A stretch of 16,810 nucleotides of DNA from the NCBI GenBank assembly GCA_027040375.1, contig JALUMJ010000005.1:1-16810 (forward strand), in the 5' to 3' direction. Positions 6,287 to 16,810 of the stretch are shown here, piece by piece. The notes beneath the pieces are model-generated. The model ran no database searches and was not told where the DNA came from. It worked only from the letters and a program-made list of their open reading frames with translations. The first letter of the stretch is position 1, and every line of letters starts with the position of its first letter. Source of the DNA: Campylobacteraceae bacterium. Lineage in GTDB: Bacteria > Campylobacterota > Campylobacteria > Campylobacterales > Sulfurospirillaceae. A program made the translations under genes and the position numbers.

Positions 6287-7750
6287 TTATTCTGGAATGA
6301 TTGTCCAAAATGGTTTTAGTTTTGCTTTCCACAAGAATGCAAAATGCAAAAAATGCTTGACCCAGTGACCAGCCAATCCGATTTCTCCGAATGTTCCGTT
6401 TAAATCTCTTCCGTATTCATATTTTTTATAATTTGGAATAACAGGATACATAGTCATAGCAACTGCACTTCCGCTGAATATTCCTTTTCCCGCACTTGCA
6501 ACACAGGCAGCACCCATTTCACTCATATTTGCAGTATGTGTAGGCTCTGTAGCACTATTTAATATAATATCTTTCAAGCTTTGAGCAACTGCTTTTCCCA
6601 TCATAGCACTTGGCATTCCAGTTCTTGGAGGAGTAGGATTGATAGGAGTTCCATTAGGGCTCTTCATCGGCTTTGAAATCAAATGAGGTGGAGCAAAAGC
6701 GATACCTACTGCATACATATTTTTATATGTTGGATTCTGTAGGTAGCTTGGCCAATCAGCAGCATCCCAATCTTCAAAAGGTTTTGCTCCTTTTGAATAA
6801 TCAGCATCAACAAACATAAATCCACCCGGATTAAAAATTTTTGAAGTTATATCTTCCCCTGCTTTGTCATAAGCTTTCATACCTGCTCCGGCAAATGGTG
6901 GAATCAGCATAGAAAAATCAAACTCTTCCTCGTGCATTGAACCATCTAGTGACTCATAATGAACTCTATCTGCTTCTACTTTATTTACATGTGCTCTTTT
7001 TATCCATTTTACATTTCTTTCAGTATATAAAGATTCGGCAAACACTTTACCGCTTGTAACATACCCGCCTAATTTAATGTGCATACCGCCTACACCAAAA
7101 TCACCAAGTTCATATTCATTTGATATATAAGTAATAGTAGCTTTGTCTCTAACGCCTTCTTCTCTTAGTTTGTGATCAACATTAAATGTATATTCAAATG
7201 CAGCACCTTGACATGTACACATACCGTGTCCCGTACCTATGAGTATTTTTTTCTCTTCACCGCTCTTCATTTGTGCAATCAACTCATCTAATTTTTCACT
7301 CGCATGGACGGCATGATCGGCTGTACAAACGGATACAGTATATCCATTGTCTGGGCCAAGCCCTTCTGTAGCACCAAAATTAAGTTTTGGTCCTGTGGCA
7401 TTTACCAGATAATCATAAGTCAGCTGTTCGCTGTTGCCTTCTTTGCCTTGACCTGTGTATTCGATAGTTACAAATTGTTTTGCAACATCTGCTCCGCCTT
7501 CAGGATGTATAGATATAGCTTTTGCCTGTCTGTAGTCAATACCTGCTTTTTTATATACCGGATCCAATTCAAATATAACTTCTTCTTTTCTCATGCCACC
7601 AACACCTACCCAGATGTTTGACGGAATCCAATTCCATTTTGCATTTGGTGTAACAACAACAACTTCGTGATCTCGCCCAAGCCATTTTGCTAAAAAAGTA
7701 GCAGCGGTATGACCTGATACTCCACCACCTAAAATTACAACTCTTGCCAT
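6287..7750 (-). CDS. sulfide:quinone oxidoreductase family flavoprotein
   Basis: This 487-aa protein belongs to the SQR / flavocytochrome c sulfide dehydrogenase group of FAD enzymes. Residues 1-13 carry the FAD-binding GGGVSG motif, 172-178 a second glycine-rich loop (GTGHGMC), and 346-356 the YAVGIAFAPPH segment typical of the third FAD contact. Cysteines are C142, C178, C180 and C416. C142, one of the CTC pair and C416 are candidates for the redox and polysulfide sites. There is no export signal. The C-terminus (about 461-477, HWVKHFLHFAFLWKAK) looks like an amphipathic membrane anchor, so it probably passes sulfide electrons to quinone at the membrane. It is longer than the usual 410-430 aa, which suggests one of the less-studied SQR types, possibly type III. 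The start is supported by AAGGAG and an extended -10 promoter upstream. Confidence 0.82.
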   Translation of the reverse strand: MARVVILGGGVSGHTAATFLAKWLGRDHEVVVVTPNAKWNWIPSNIWVGVGGMRKEEVIFELDPVYKKAGIDYRQAKAISIHPEGGADVAKQFVTIEYTGQGKEGNSEQLTYDYLVNATGPKLNFGATEGLGPDNGYTVSVCTADHAVHASEKLDELIAQMKSGEEKKILIGTGHGMCTCQGAAFEYTFNVDHKLREEGVRDKATITYISNEYELGDFGVGGMHIKLGGYVTSGKVFAESLYTERNVKWIKRAHVNKVEADRVHYESLDGSMHEEEFDFSMLIPPFAGAGMKAYDKAGEDITSKIFNPGGFMFVDADYSKGAKPFEDWDAADWPSYLQNPTYKNMYAVGIAFAPPHLISKPMKSPNGTPINPTPPRTGMPSAMMGKAVAQSLKDIILNSATEPTHTANMSEMGAACVASAGKGIFSGSAVAMTMYPVIPNYKKYEYGRDLNGTFGEIGLAGHWVKHFLHFAFLWKAKLKPFWTIIPE

Positions 7751-7787
7751 ATTTTTTCTCCTTGTTTATATTATCTTATATTTATAC

Positions 7788-7796
7788 ATTATATCA
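7788..7796 (-). promoter_or_regulatory. extended -10 promoter of the SQR-family gene
   Basis: The minus strand reads TGATATAAT, a perfect TGn-extended -10 element, about 38 bases before the start codon. This would give a short leader of about 30 bases containing the AAGGAG site. A weak TTAATT sits 17 bases further upstream. A GATAATTATC palindrome at 7826-7835 is centred near -50 relative to the inferred start, a usual place for an activator. Confidence 0.6.
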
Positions 7797-7825
7797 TATT
7801 GTAAATTTAAAATTAAGTTAAAATC

Positions 7826-7835
7826 GATAATTATC
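7826..7835. promoter_or_regulatory. palindrome upstream of the SQR promoter, possible regulator site
   Basis: GATAATTATC is a perfect 10-base palindrome about 50 bases before the inferred start of the SQR transcript. The minus-strand surroundings (TTAATGATAATTATC) resemble part of a classical Fur box but fail to keep the second half. It could serve an activator or sulfide-responsive regulator. The AT content makes a chance palindrome possible. Confidence 0.3.
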
Positions 7836-7905
7836 ATTAATTTTTATAAAAAAAAGAAAAAAAGTAACATTTAAATATAAAAAAATATGATAATCCTAAG
7901 TTTTA

Positions 7906-7943
7906 TAATAAGAGACTATATAGGTTTTAATAATCTCTTATTA
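7906..7943 (-). terminator. hairpin after serA, probable terminator
   Basis: TAATAAGAGA at 7906-7915 and TCTCTTATTA at 7934-7943 are perfect 10-bp complementary arms with an 18-base loop. The structure begins 11 bases after the serA stop on the minus strand. The T tract after it is short and broken, so termination may be incomplete. It separates serA from the independently promoted SQR-family gene. Confidence 0.5.
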
Positions 7944-7953
7944 AAATTTTGGG

Positions 7954-9534
7954 TTATAAAATTGTATATTGTGCCCAAAGGCAAGCATCTAAAGAATCTA
8001 ATTCTTTTAAAATATTTTTATCAATCGGTTCATCCACTAGAATTACTGCCATAGCATAATCATTTTTGCCACGACCCAGCCTAAAATCAGCTATATTGAT
8101 ACCATTTTTTGACAATAGTGTTGCAATACTTGCTATAACACCTGGAACATCTCTATTTTTAAATACTATCATTTTACCTTTCGGTTTAAAATCAAAACCA
8201 AAATCATCAATACTTACAATTCTTTGCTCCACTCCGTCAAAAACAGTTCCACCTATACTTATGACACCTTTTTTCGTAGTTAACTTAACAGTGACCTTGT
8301 TGTGATAGCTGGATGATTTGGGAATTTCTTCAAAGCTGGTTTCAATACCTTTATCTTGTGCCACATAACTAGCATTGACATAGTTAATATTATCTCCTAC
8401 AGAATCTTTGAGAGAACCGACAATAGAAAAAGTCAATAGTGATTTTGCATATTCGCTAACATCTCCCTCAACTTTTAATTTTATAGATTTAATCTGGGCT
8501 TTGCTTATTTGAGCTGCAAAATAAGATATTTTTTGAGTAAGCTCCAAAAATGGAATAATATTTTGAGGTAAATCTTCAGCTTTTATCGGAAGGTTTAGTG
8601 CATTAGGATAACTAATACCGCGGGCGGCCAAAAGTGCACTTTCAGCAGCTTGTGTTGCTATTTTTTCTTGAGATTCATGAGTATTTGCACCAAGATGTGG
8701 AGTAACGCTGATATTTTCCAAATCAAGCAATGGGTGGTCTGTTGCCGGTTCATAAGAAAAAACATCAATTCCTGCAAATGCAATCTTTCCACTCTTTATA
8801 CCATCATAAAGTGCTTCTTCATTATAAAGACTTCCTCTAGCACAATTTATAAGCCTAACTCCATCTTTCATCTTTTTAATCTCATCATATGAAATTATAT
8901 TTGTAGTTTCTTTGTTTTTTGGAGTATGTATCGTTATAAAATCACAAGATAAAATATCTTCAAAATTTTCAGTATATGATGCACCTGTATCTGTAGCTTT
9001 GGAAGGTTCGATATAAGGATCATAAACTACAACATTCATGCCGAATGCCATAGCTCTGACACCAACTCTGCTGCCTATATTTCCATAGCCTATGATTCCT
9101 AATTTTTTGCCATATAATTCTATACCATACCATTTTTCTCTATTCCAAACTCGATCTAACTTTAGAGAATTATTAGCATTTACAAAACTTCTAGCACAAC
9201 TTAATATATGTGCCATTGTCATCTCAACTGCTGCTATAGTATTGGCAGTTGGTACATTCATAGCAATTATACCTCTTTTGCTACAACCATCCAAATCAAC
9301 ATTGTCAACACCGACACCTGCCCTCACTATAGCTTTTAGATTTTTTGCATTTTGAAGAAATTTCTCACTTATGGCGGTTGGACTTCTTGTGATTGCCACA
9401 TCAGCATCACCTACAATTTTTAACAATTCATCTTTTGGCAAACTAACTGCATCTATCACCTCTATATCATCTTCTTTTCTCAAAAGTTCAAAACCTTTTT
9501 GATGTATAGCATCGCATATTATTATTTTTTTCAT
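7954..9534 (-). CDS. serA: D-3-phosphoglycerate dehydrogenase
   Basis: The enzyme oxidises 3-phosphoglycerate to 3-phosphohydroxypyruvate with NAD, the first step of serine synthesis in the cytosol. The NAD-binding GxGxxG is at 149-154 (GYGNIG). The catalytic triad is R233 (NCARGSL), E262 (YEPATDHP) and H280 (TPHLGANTHE). An intervening regulatory domain follows and a C-terminal ACT domain (VPGVIASIATLLSKNGIN) is at about 450-520, so serine feedback is likely. I chose the ATG at 9534, giving 526 aa, the usual length. An in-frame TTG at 9567 would add 11 residues encoded by a repeat hairpin and is unlikely. GGGGA lies 7 bases before the chosen ATG. In C. jejuni the equivalent gene sits in the same order. 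Confidence 0.95.
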   Translation of the reverse strand: MKKIIICDAIHQKGFELLRKEDDIEVIDAVSLPKDELLKIVGDADVAITRSPTAISEKFLQNAKNLKAIVRAGVGVDNVDLDGCSKRGIIAMNVPTANTIAAVEMTMAHILSCARSFVNANNSLKLDRVWNREKWYGIELYGKKLGIIGYGNIGSRVGVRAMAFGMNVVVYDPYIEPSKATDTGASYTENFEDILSCDFITIHTPKNKETTNIISYDEIKKMKDGVRLINCARGSLYNEEALYDGIKSGKIAFAGIDVFSYEPATDHPLLDLENISVTPHLGANTHESQEKIATQAAESALLAARGISYPNALNLPIKAEDLPQNIIPFLELTQKISYFAAQISKAQIKSIKLKVEGDVSEYAKSLLTFSIVGSLKDSVGDNINYVNASYVAQDKGIETSFEEIPKSSSYHNKVTVKLTTKKGVISIGGTVFDGVEQRIVSIDDFGFDFKPKGKMIVFKNRDVPGVIASIATLLSKNGINIADFRLGRGKNDYAMAVILVDEPIDKNILKELDSLDACLWAQYTIL

Positions 9535-9569
9535 TTTATGTCCCCTTTTTTTAAGGGCAAAGCCCAAAA
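9535..9569 (-). repeat. modular hairpin repeat, copy C (before serA), ends in the RBS
   Basis: GGGC-AAA-GCCC at 9555-9565 and the flanking bases match copy A. From the GGGC stem through the A run, the GG-rich ribosome binding site and ATAAAATG to the first A bases of the gene, the two copies differ only by a few substitutions and one A. The repeat thus includes the translation start region of serA. On its far side sits the variable stem AAATTTCTCG/CGAGAAATTT, in place of copy A's CTTTGCAAAG segment and copy B's AGCCAAA/TTTGGCT stem. Confidence 0.6.
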
Positions 9570-9610
9570 AAATTTCTCGAACTTATGCTACGGCTGTCGC
9601 CGAGAAATTT
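9566..9610 (-). terminator. hairpin with T run between the 159-aa gene and serA
   Basis: AAATTTCTCG (9570-9579 on the plus strand) and CGAGAAATTT (9601-9610) form a perfect 10-bp stem. On the minus strand the second arm runs on into four more T bases, giving seven in a row, which suits an intrinsic terminator. The structure begins 2 bases after the 159-aa gene stop. A smaller stem, CGGC-GACA-GCCG (9591-9602), shares bases with the outer stem, so the two could be mutually exclusive. No separate serA promoter is visible after it, so partial read-through (attenuation) is possible. Confidence 0.55.
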
Positions 9611-9612
9611 AG

Positions 9613-10092
9613 TTATAATCTTTTTTCTATTATTTTTGAATCGATATCATATTTTTTTAGTTCTTCTCTGATTTCTTTAAGTTTTTTACTGCTATCACTT
9701 TCTAGATAGATAATGGGAGCAACTTTTTGTTTTGTAACCACAAAAGGCAAATTGAAATTTTGGAGTGTTTGCATTACGCAGAACAGAGAATACCTATCCA
9801 TATTTTGTATGACTAATTTATATGATTTTACTTTTGAGTATAAATACCTTTGCAAATCAATATGCATAAACAATTCATTAACAGGATAAGAATATTTATT
9901 TTTTTTACTTGTCTGAAAATTATCAATCCAACTTTTATCCAATTTTCCGCTTTCTTGTACTTTAGAAATCGGCGAAAGATACTCTTTGCTTTCTTTTACT
10001 TCATTATCGGTGTAATTAAAAAAACTATACAGTATTCCAATTACACCGAAAAACAAAATTATAAAAAAAACACTAAGTATCTTTTTTGTCAT
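9613..10092 (-). CDS. membrane-anchored periplasmic protein, Cj0892c-like position
   Basis: The 159-aa product has one N-terminal transmembrane or uncleaved signal segment at about 5-25. A charged, presumably disordered stretch runs from 28 to 70. The C-terminal part (about 88-158) has the pattern strand-helix-strand-helix-strand: YKLVIQN, then a helix, then FVVTKQKVAPIIYLES, then KKLKEIREELKKY, then SKIIEKR. This is reminiscent of small SPOR- or ferredoxin-like folds. I do not recognise a family or function. It starts 5 bases after the rpsA stop with no strong RBS, so it is probably translated by coupling to rpsA. As I recall, C. jejuni has a putative periplasmic protein (Cj0892c) at this point between rpsA and serA. 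Whether they are homologous would need an alignment. Confidence 0.8.
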   Translation of the reverse strand: MTKKILSVFFIILFFGVIGILYSFFNYTDNEVKESKEYLSPISKVQESGKLDKSWIDNFQTSKKNKYSYPVNELFMHIDLQRYLYSKVKSYKLVIQNMDRYSLFCVMQTLQNFNLPFVVTKQKVAPIIYLESDSSKKLKEIREELKKYDIDSKIIEKRL

Positions 10093-10097
10093 TAAAT

Positions 10098-11774
10098 CTA
10101 CTTAAGCTGGTCTTTTAAAATATCACCCAAAGTCATCTTGTCTTCTTTGTTTATCTCTTTTAAAGCTTCTCTCTCTTTTAGCTTTGACAAACTTCTGATA
10201 GACAATCTTATTCTATTTTTTCTATCATCAATAAAGTCAATTGCTGCTTCTATTTCTTCGCCAACTTTTAGTTCCTCGTCTGTAGTTTGACCTAAATCTT
10301 CTTTTCTAATTAGAGCATCTACATTCTCTTCCAATTCAACAAATACGCCAAAGTCTTTAATATCTCTAATAGTTCCCTTTACTATATCACCATTAGAATG
10401 TGTTTTTGCATATTTTTGTATCGGACTGTCTTCAAGAGCTTTTTTACTTAAAGATACTTTTTCGTTAATATCATCAATTTTTACTATTTTAACTTCTATT
10501 TCATCATCGCTGTTAAACATATCTCTGCATTTGTTATTTCTATTCCAAGAAGCATCTTCATTATGCAATAATCCCTCTACGCCATCGATTCTAATAAATG
10601 CACCAAAATTTGTAATAGTAGTAATTTTACCCGTTACAACATCGCCTGTATGATATTTTTTCAAAAATTCATCAAAAGGCTTTGGTAATACATTTTTTAA
10701 TGAAACTCTAAGTCTTCTTTCAGTAGCATCTATTTCTATAACTTCTACATCAATCTCTTCACCCTCTTTTATGTAATCTTTTGGGTGCTTGATGTTTTTG
10801 TCCCAGGAAACTTCCGATATATGTAAGAAACCTTCTATGTCATTTCCCAAGTCAACAAATGCACCATAAGGTTCAATATTGCTGATTGTCACCGAAATAA
10901 TATCTCCGCTTTCTAATTCTCCTTTGATTTCGTCCCATGGATCTGGCATAGCTGCTTTTATGGATAATGATAAATGTCTTTTTTCCTTGTCATATTTTAT
11001 AGCTTTAACAGGAACAACTTCACCTTCACTATATAATGAATTAGGATTAACCGGTCCTTTATAACTTATCTCACTATAATGCACCAATCCATCTACACCA
11101 CCCACATCTACAAACATTCCGTATGTTGTGATTTTTTTAATAACACCTTCAACAATTTCATCTTTTTCAATCAATTCTTGAACTATCTCTTTTCTTTTTC
11201 TTCTTTCATCATCCAAATACTTCTTTCTAGAAACAATTATTGATTCGTTTTCACTATCAATTTTGATAATTTTTACTTTAATTGTTTTTCCCATCAAAGA
11301 ATTCATATCTTTTACAGCTGCTTGTGAACGAGGTAAAAAGAATTCTATCCCATCACTGTTTTCAACTATAAAACCACCTCTGTTTTTATTTACAACTTTT
11401 ACATCTAATATCTTATTTTCATCTTCTTTAAAAGAAGCTATAAATTCTTTAACTTTTTCTTTTTTAATGGCTTTTTTATGTGAAACGATAGGTCGTTCAT
11501 TTCTAAAACCAGATATCACAACAGTAATTGTATCCCCAACTTTGCATGTAATATTTCCATCCTTATCCGTAACTTCAGAAGCATAAAGTCTTCCCTCTGA
11601 TTTTTTACCGACATCAACCAAAATAACATCATCCTTGATTTCAACAACAACACCATTAATTAGTGCATCTTTCTCTGTATCTTTAAAAGACTCTTCTAAC
11701 ATAGTCGCAAAATCCATCTCCTCTTGTTCATTTGCGCCGTGTGATTGAACTGTTTCGTTCGCCTCATTCACCAT
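10098..11774 (-). CDS. rpsA: 30S ribosomal protein S1
   Basis: The 558-aa protein contains six S1 (OB-fold) RNA-binding repeats at about 36-104, 119-186, 204-273, 288-361, 376-445 and 461-528. Repeats 3-6 carry the classic GxFVxxG/GLLHxSE-type pattern (for example YGAFVDLGNDIEGFLHISEVSW). Repeats 1 and 2 are divergent, as expected for the ribosome-binding end. S1 binds mRNA leaders and promotes translation initiation on the small subunit. The length matches six-domain S1 proteins. AAGGGA lies 6 bases before the ATG. A 20-bp leader stem-loop ends 24 bases upstream. S1 genes are autoregulated in E. coli, so this leader may play a similar part. Confidence 0.96.
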   Translation of the reverse strand: MVNEANETVQSHGANEQEEMDFATMLEESFKDTEKDALINGVVVEIKDDVILVDVGKKSEGRLYASEVTDKDGNITCKVGDTITVVISGFRNERPIVSHKKAIKKEKVKEFIASFKEDENKILDVKVVNKNRGGFIVENSDGIEFFLPRSQAAVKDMNSLMGKTIKVKIIKIDSENESIIVSRKKYLDDERRKRKEIVQELIEKDEIVEGVIKKITTYGMFVDVGGVDGLVHYSEISYKGPVNPNSLYSEGEVVPVKAIKYDKEKRHLSLSIKAAMPDPWDEIKGELESGDIISVTISNIEPYGAFVDLGNDIEGFLHISEVSWDKNIKHPKDYIKEGEEIDVEVIEIDATERRLRVSLKNVLPKPFDEFLKKYHTGDVVTGKITTITNFGAFIRIDGVEGLLHNEDASWNRNNKCRDMFNSDDEIEVKIVKIDDINEKVSLSKKALEDSPIQKYAKTHSNGDIVKGTIRDIKDFGVFVELEENVDALIRKEDLGQTTDEELKVGEEIEAAIDFIDDRKNRIRLSIRSLSKLKEREALKEINKEDKMTLGDILKDQLK

Positions 11775-11798
11775 TTCTTTCCCTTATTTTAAATTTTT

Positions 11799-11846
11799 AA
11801 CTGATCTTATAAACTATACACTTCTATATAATTTACAAGATCAGTT
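11799..11846 (-). promoter_or_regulatory. 20-bp stem-loop in the rpsA leader
   Basis: Arms at 11799-11818 and 11827-11846 pair over 20 bases with an 8-base loop. Ten bases of each arm are perfectly complementary (AACTGATCTT/AAGATCAGTT). The only two departures are G-U wobbles when read as minus-strand RNA and would be A-C mismatches on the plus strand, so the structure fits a transcript made toward rpsA. It ends 24 bases before the start codon. It is followed by an A-rich stretch, not a T run, so it is probably not a terminator. S1 autoregulation or mRNA stabilisation is inferred. Confidence 0.65.
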
Positions 11847-11856
11847 TGAAACATGA

Positions 11857-11882
11857 TTTATACATGTAATGTTCGTATTATA
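11857..11882 (-). promoter_or_regulatory. probable rpsA promoter region
   Basis: Two -10-like hexamers read on the minus strand: TATAAT at 11877-11882, directly after the ispH stop, and TATAAA at 11857-11862. The second would start transcription near 11850, placing the leader stem-loop almost at the RNA 5' end. No -35 is evident. The 109-base gap, unlike the overlaps upstream, also suggests that rpsA has its own promoter. Confidence 0.4.
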
Positions 11883-11883
11883 C

Positions 11884-12714
11884 TTAAATTTCTTTTATTT
11901 TTCCAATAATCTTTTCTATAATCCAATCAGGAGTCGAAGCACCAGCGGTTACACCACAATATTTTTTATTTTTAAACCACTCTTTTTTCAACTCTTTTTC
12001 GCCCTCAATAAGATAACTCTCTTTACAAAATTCTTTTGAAATATTGTATAGCTGTTTAGTATTGGAAGAATTTTTGCCCCCAATCACAATCATAATATCA
12101 GATTTTTTTGCTAATTCTCTTGCTGCATCTTGATTTTCAAAAGTAGCATTGCATATTGTATTGAAAACTCTAACTTCTTTGTGATTCACGATAAGATAGT
12201 TTACAATTCTCATAAACTCATCTATTTTTCTAGTAGTTTGAGAAACAACTGCTATTTTATTTGAAAATATTTTATCCTTAAGGTCATCGACATCCAGAAC
12301 AACTTGAACATCCCTTTTTGCATAACTTTTAACACCTTTAACTTCGGGATGATTTTTATCCCCAAAGATAACAATATCATAACCCTCATCACTCATTTTT
12401 TCACAAATTTGCTGAGGCTTTGTCACAAACGGACAAGTTGCATCAACAATATCAATACCGTTTTTCTTTAAAAATTTTAGATCTTCTTTTGGTATTCCAT
12501 GTGTTCTAATTATGGCTTTTTTAATATTGCCTATATCGTTCAGATTATCTAGTGTTTCGACATTATAATCATCTTTCAGCCTTGATATCTCTTTATTATT
12601 ATGAATAAGAGGTCCTATTGTAGAAGCATTTCTAGAGTTCTCTGCAATCTCAATAGCTCTTTTAACACCAAAACAAAAACCGTAATGTTTTGCCAATTCA
12701 ACATGTATCATCAT
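11884..12714 (-). CDS. ispH: 4-hydroxy-3-methylbut-2-enyl diphosphate reductase
   Basis: IspH (LytB) is the last enzyme of the MEP isoprenoid pathway and makes IPP and DMAPP in the cytosol. The 276-aa protein keeps all three [4Fe-4S] ligands: C14 (HYGFCFGVKRA), C94 (DATCPFV) and C188 (NTICNATFENQ). It also keeps the substrate-binding His and acid residues H38, H122 and E124 (NHPEV), the SQTT motif at 158-161 and ASTP at 259-262. AGAGGA lies upstream of two adjacent ATG codons. Either could start the protein, and the second would remove one residue. It follows aroA by 27 bases and probably belongs to the pheS-pheT-aroA transcript. Confidence 0.96.
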   Translation of the reverse strand: MMIHVELAKHYGFCFGVKRAIEIAENSRNASTIGPLIHNNKEISRLKDDYNVETLDNLNDIGNIKKAIIRTHGIPKEDLKFLKKNGIDIVDATCPFVTKPQQICEKMSDEGYDIVIFGDKNHPEVKGVKSYAKRDVQVVLDVDDLKDKIFSNKIAVVSQTTRKIDEFMRIVNYLIVNHKEVRVFNTICNATFENQDAARELAKKSDIMIVIGGKNSSNTKQLYNISKEFCKESYLIEGEKELKKEWFKNKKYCGVTAGASTPDWIIEKIIGKIKEI

Positions 12715-12741
12715 CTATATCCTCTTAGCTTATAATCTCAT

Positions 12742-14027
12742 TTAATCTTTTGTTTCAACTTTTGCAATTTTTGATAATATGTCCATGAAATTCGGAAAAG
12801 ATGTTTTTATACAATCTGTGTCTTCTATTTGCATAGGTACTATCAATCCAGCAATCGCAAAACTCATAGCAATTCTATGGTCCCCATAGCTGTCAATTTT
12901 AGCACTTTGCAAAGTTCCACCTTCTATTTCATATCCATCTTCAAACTCTTTTGCGTTTATATTGCATTTTTTCAAATTATTTACTACGGTAGAAATTCTG
13001 TCACTCTCTTTTACTCTTAATTCTTTTGCATTTTTTACTATACTATTGCCCTTTGCAACACTGAAGGCTATCGACAATGCAGGAAGTTCATCAATCAACC
13101 ATGCAATATTTTCACTAACTTCAACACCTCTCAAAGGAGCATTTTTAACTATAATATCTCCGATATCTTCATATCTTGAATCTTTCTTTACAAATTCTAC
13201 ATGTGCTCCCATTTTTTCCAAAACTCTATAAGCTTCTATCCTTGTTTTATTTAATAACATATTTTTGAGTCTTACTTGCGAGCCCTTTGTAATAGCTGCA
13301 GCAACTGCAAAGAAAAAACCGCTAGAAGGATCATTTGGAATATATATATCCAAAGGATTCAAAGGTTTTTCCATAGGATAAATAGTTAATTTCAACTTAT
13401 CTCTTCTTATGTGTGCGCCCATTGCCGTAAGCATTTTTTCACTATGGTCACGGCTTAAAACCGGTTCAGCATATGTGGATTTTTCTTTTGCTTTAAGGGC
13501 GGCCAGGATCATAGCTGTTTTCACTTGAGCCGAAGCTATTTTGCTCTCATAAGCAAAAGGCTCAAGTATATCATTTCCTTTGATAGCCAGGGGTGCAAAA
13601 TTCCCGCCACATCTGCCTTCTATATGTGCTCCTATAGACTTTATCGGCTCAATAACCCTGGCCATAGGTCTAGAATTCAAATATTTATCTCCGCTTAAAA
13701 CAAAAAAGCCTTTGTGAGATGATAAAATACCAACAAGAAGTCTCATAGCAGTACCGGAATTGCCACAATCTAAAATATTTATCGGCTCTTTTATAGTCTT
13801 AGGCGGTAATATTCTTATAACTTCACCATCATCTTTTATTGTAGCTCCAAGAGAAGATACAATGCGCAAGGTACACATAGTATCTTCTGCTCTTAAATAA
13901 TTTTTTATAACAGTCTCTTTATCACTCAATAAGGAAAAAATAGCACTTCTGTGAGATATCGATTTATCACTTGCTATATTTGCAATTTCTTGCGTAAAAT
14001 TTCTCATTGGAGAAACAAACAAAAAAC

Positions 14028-14031
<4 letters not shown>
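12742..14031 (-). CDS. aroA: 3-phosphoshikimate 1-carboxyvinyltransferase (EPSP synthase)
   Basis: The 429-aa enzyme joins shikimate 3-phosphate and phosphoenolpyruvate in the shikimate pathway. Visible motifs are DKSISHRS (22-29), the PEP-binding loop [10 protein letters not shown] (88-97), RPM (121-123), RDHSEKML in the middle and RVKESDRI in the C-terminal half. The residue matching E. coli Gly96 is Gly93, where the glyphosate-insensitive CP4 type has Ala. Overall the DKSISHRS and RDHSEKML wording is closer to class II-like enzymes of Campylobacter and Bacillus type. Its ATG overlaps the pheT stop by four bases, so translation is probably coupled. Confidence 0.95.

Positions 14032-16810
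<2,779 letters not shown>

Noticed and set aside
9535..9567. TTG-initiated N-terminal extension of SerA (11 residues)
   Set aside because: The added residues are encoded by a repeat hairpin and the RBS itself. The ATG at 9534 has a good GGGGA site and gives the family's usual length.

Overview
The window is AT-rich, and every sizeable gene lies on the minus strand. It reads as the chromosome of a sulfur-oxidising Campylobacterota (Epsilonproteobacteria) member, perhaps Sulfurimonas-like. The main reason is the gene order pheS-pheT-aroA-ispH-rpsA-(small membrane-anchored protein)-serA, which I recall as the order of the Campylobacter jejuni block Cj0897c to Cj0891c. The SQR-family gene suggests sulfide oxidation. 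The genus is inference.

Layout, read right to left in the direction of transcription. (1) 16810-12742: the 3' part of pheS, then pheT and aroA, each joined to the next by a 4-base ATGA overlap. (2) 12714-11884: ispH. (3) 11883-9613: rpsA behind a leader with a 20-bp stem-loop, followed closely by a Cj0892c-like protein of 159 aa. A hairpin followed by a T run ends this block. (4) 9534-7954: serA. Its upstream region carries a modular repeat that also occurs twice at 6131-6255. (5) 7750-5964: an SQR-family flavoprotein with its own extended -10 promoter, then the repeat pair, then a 49-aa small protein with a strong ribosome binding site. (6) 5943-347: a tripartite efflux operon of TolC-like channel, short periplasmic adaptor and an RND pump encoded as two overlapping genes. 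It starts at an extended -10 promoter that abuts a perfect TAATAAT-G-ATTATTA Fur-type box and ends at a hairpin shared with a possible small plus-strand ORF (207-347).

The core genes serve translation (PheRS, S1), shikimate, isoprenoid and serine biosynthesis. The accessory part combines sulfide oxidation at the membrane with an efflux system whose control site suggests iron-responsive expression. The points most worth a second look are the split RND pump with a His-rich tail at the split, the Fur-box promoter with its 5' stem-loop, the portable repeat that ends in an RBS and start codon, the unlisted 49-aa gene, the rpsA leader stem-loop, and an apparently degenerate editing domain in PheT.
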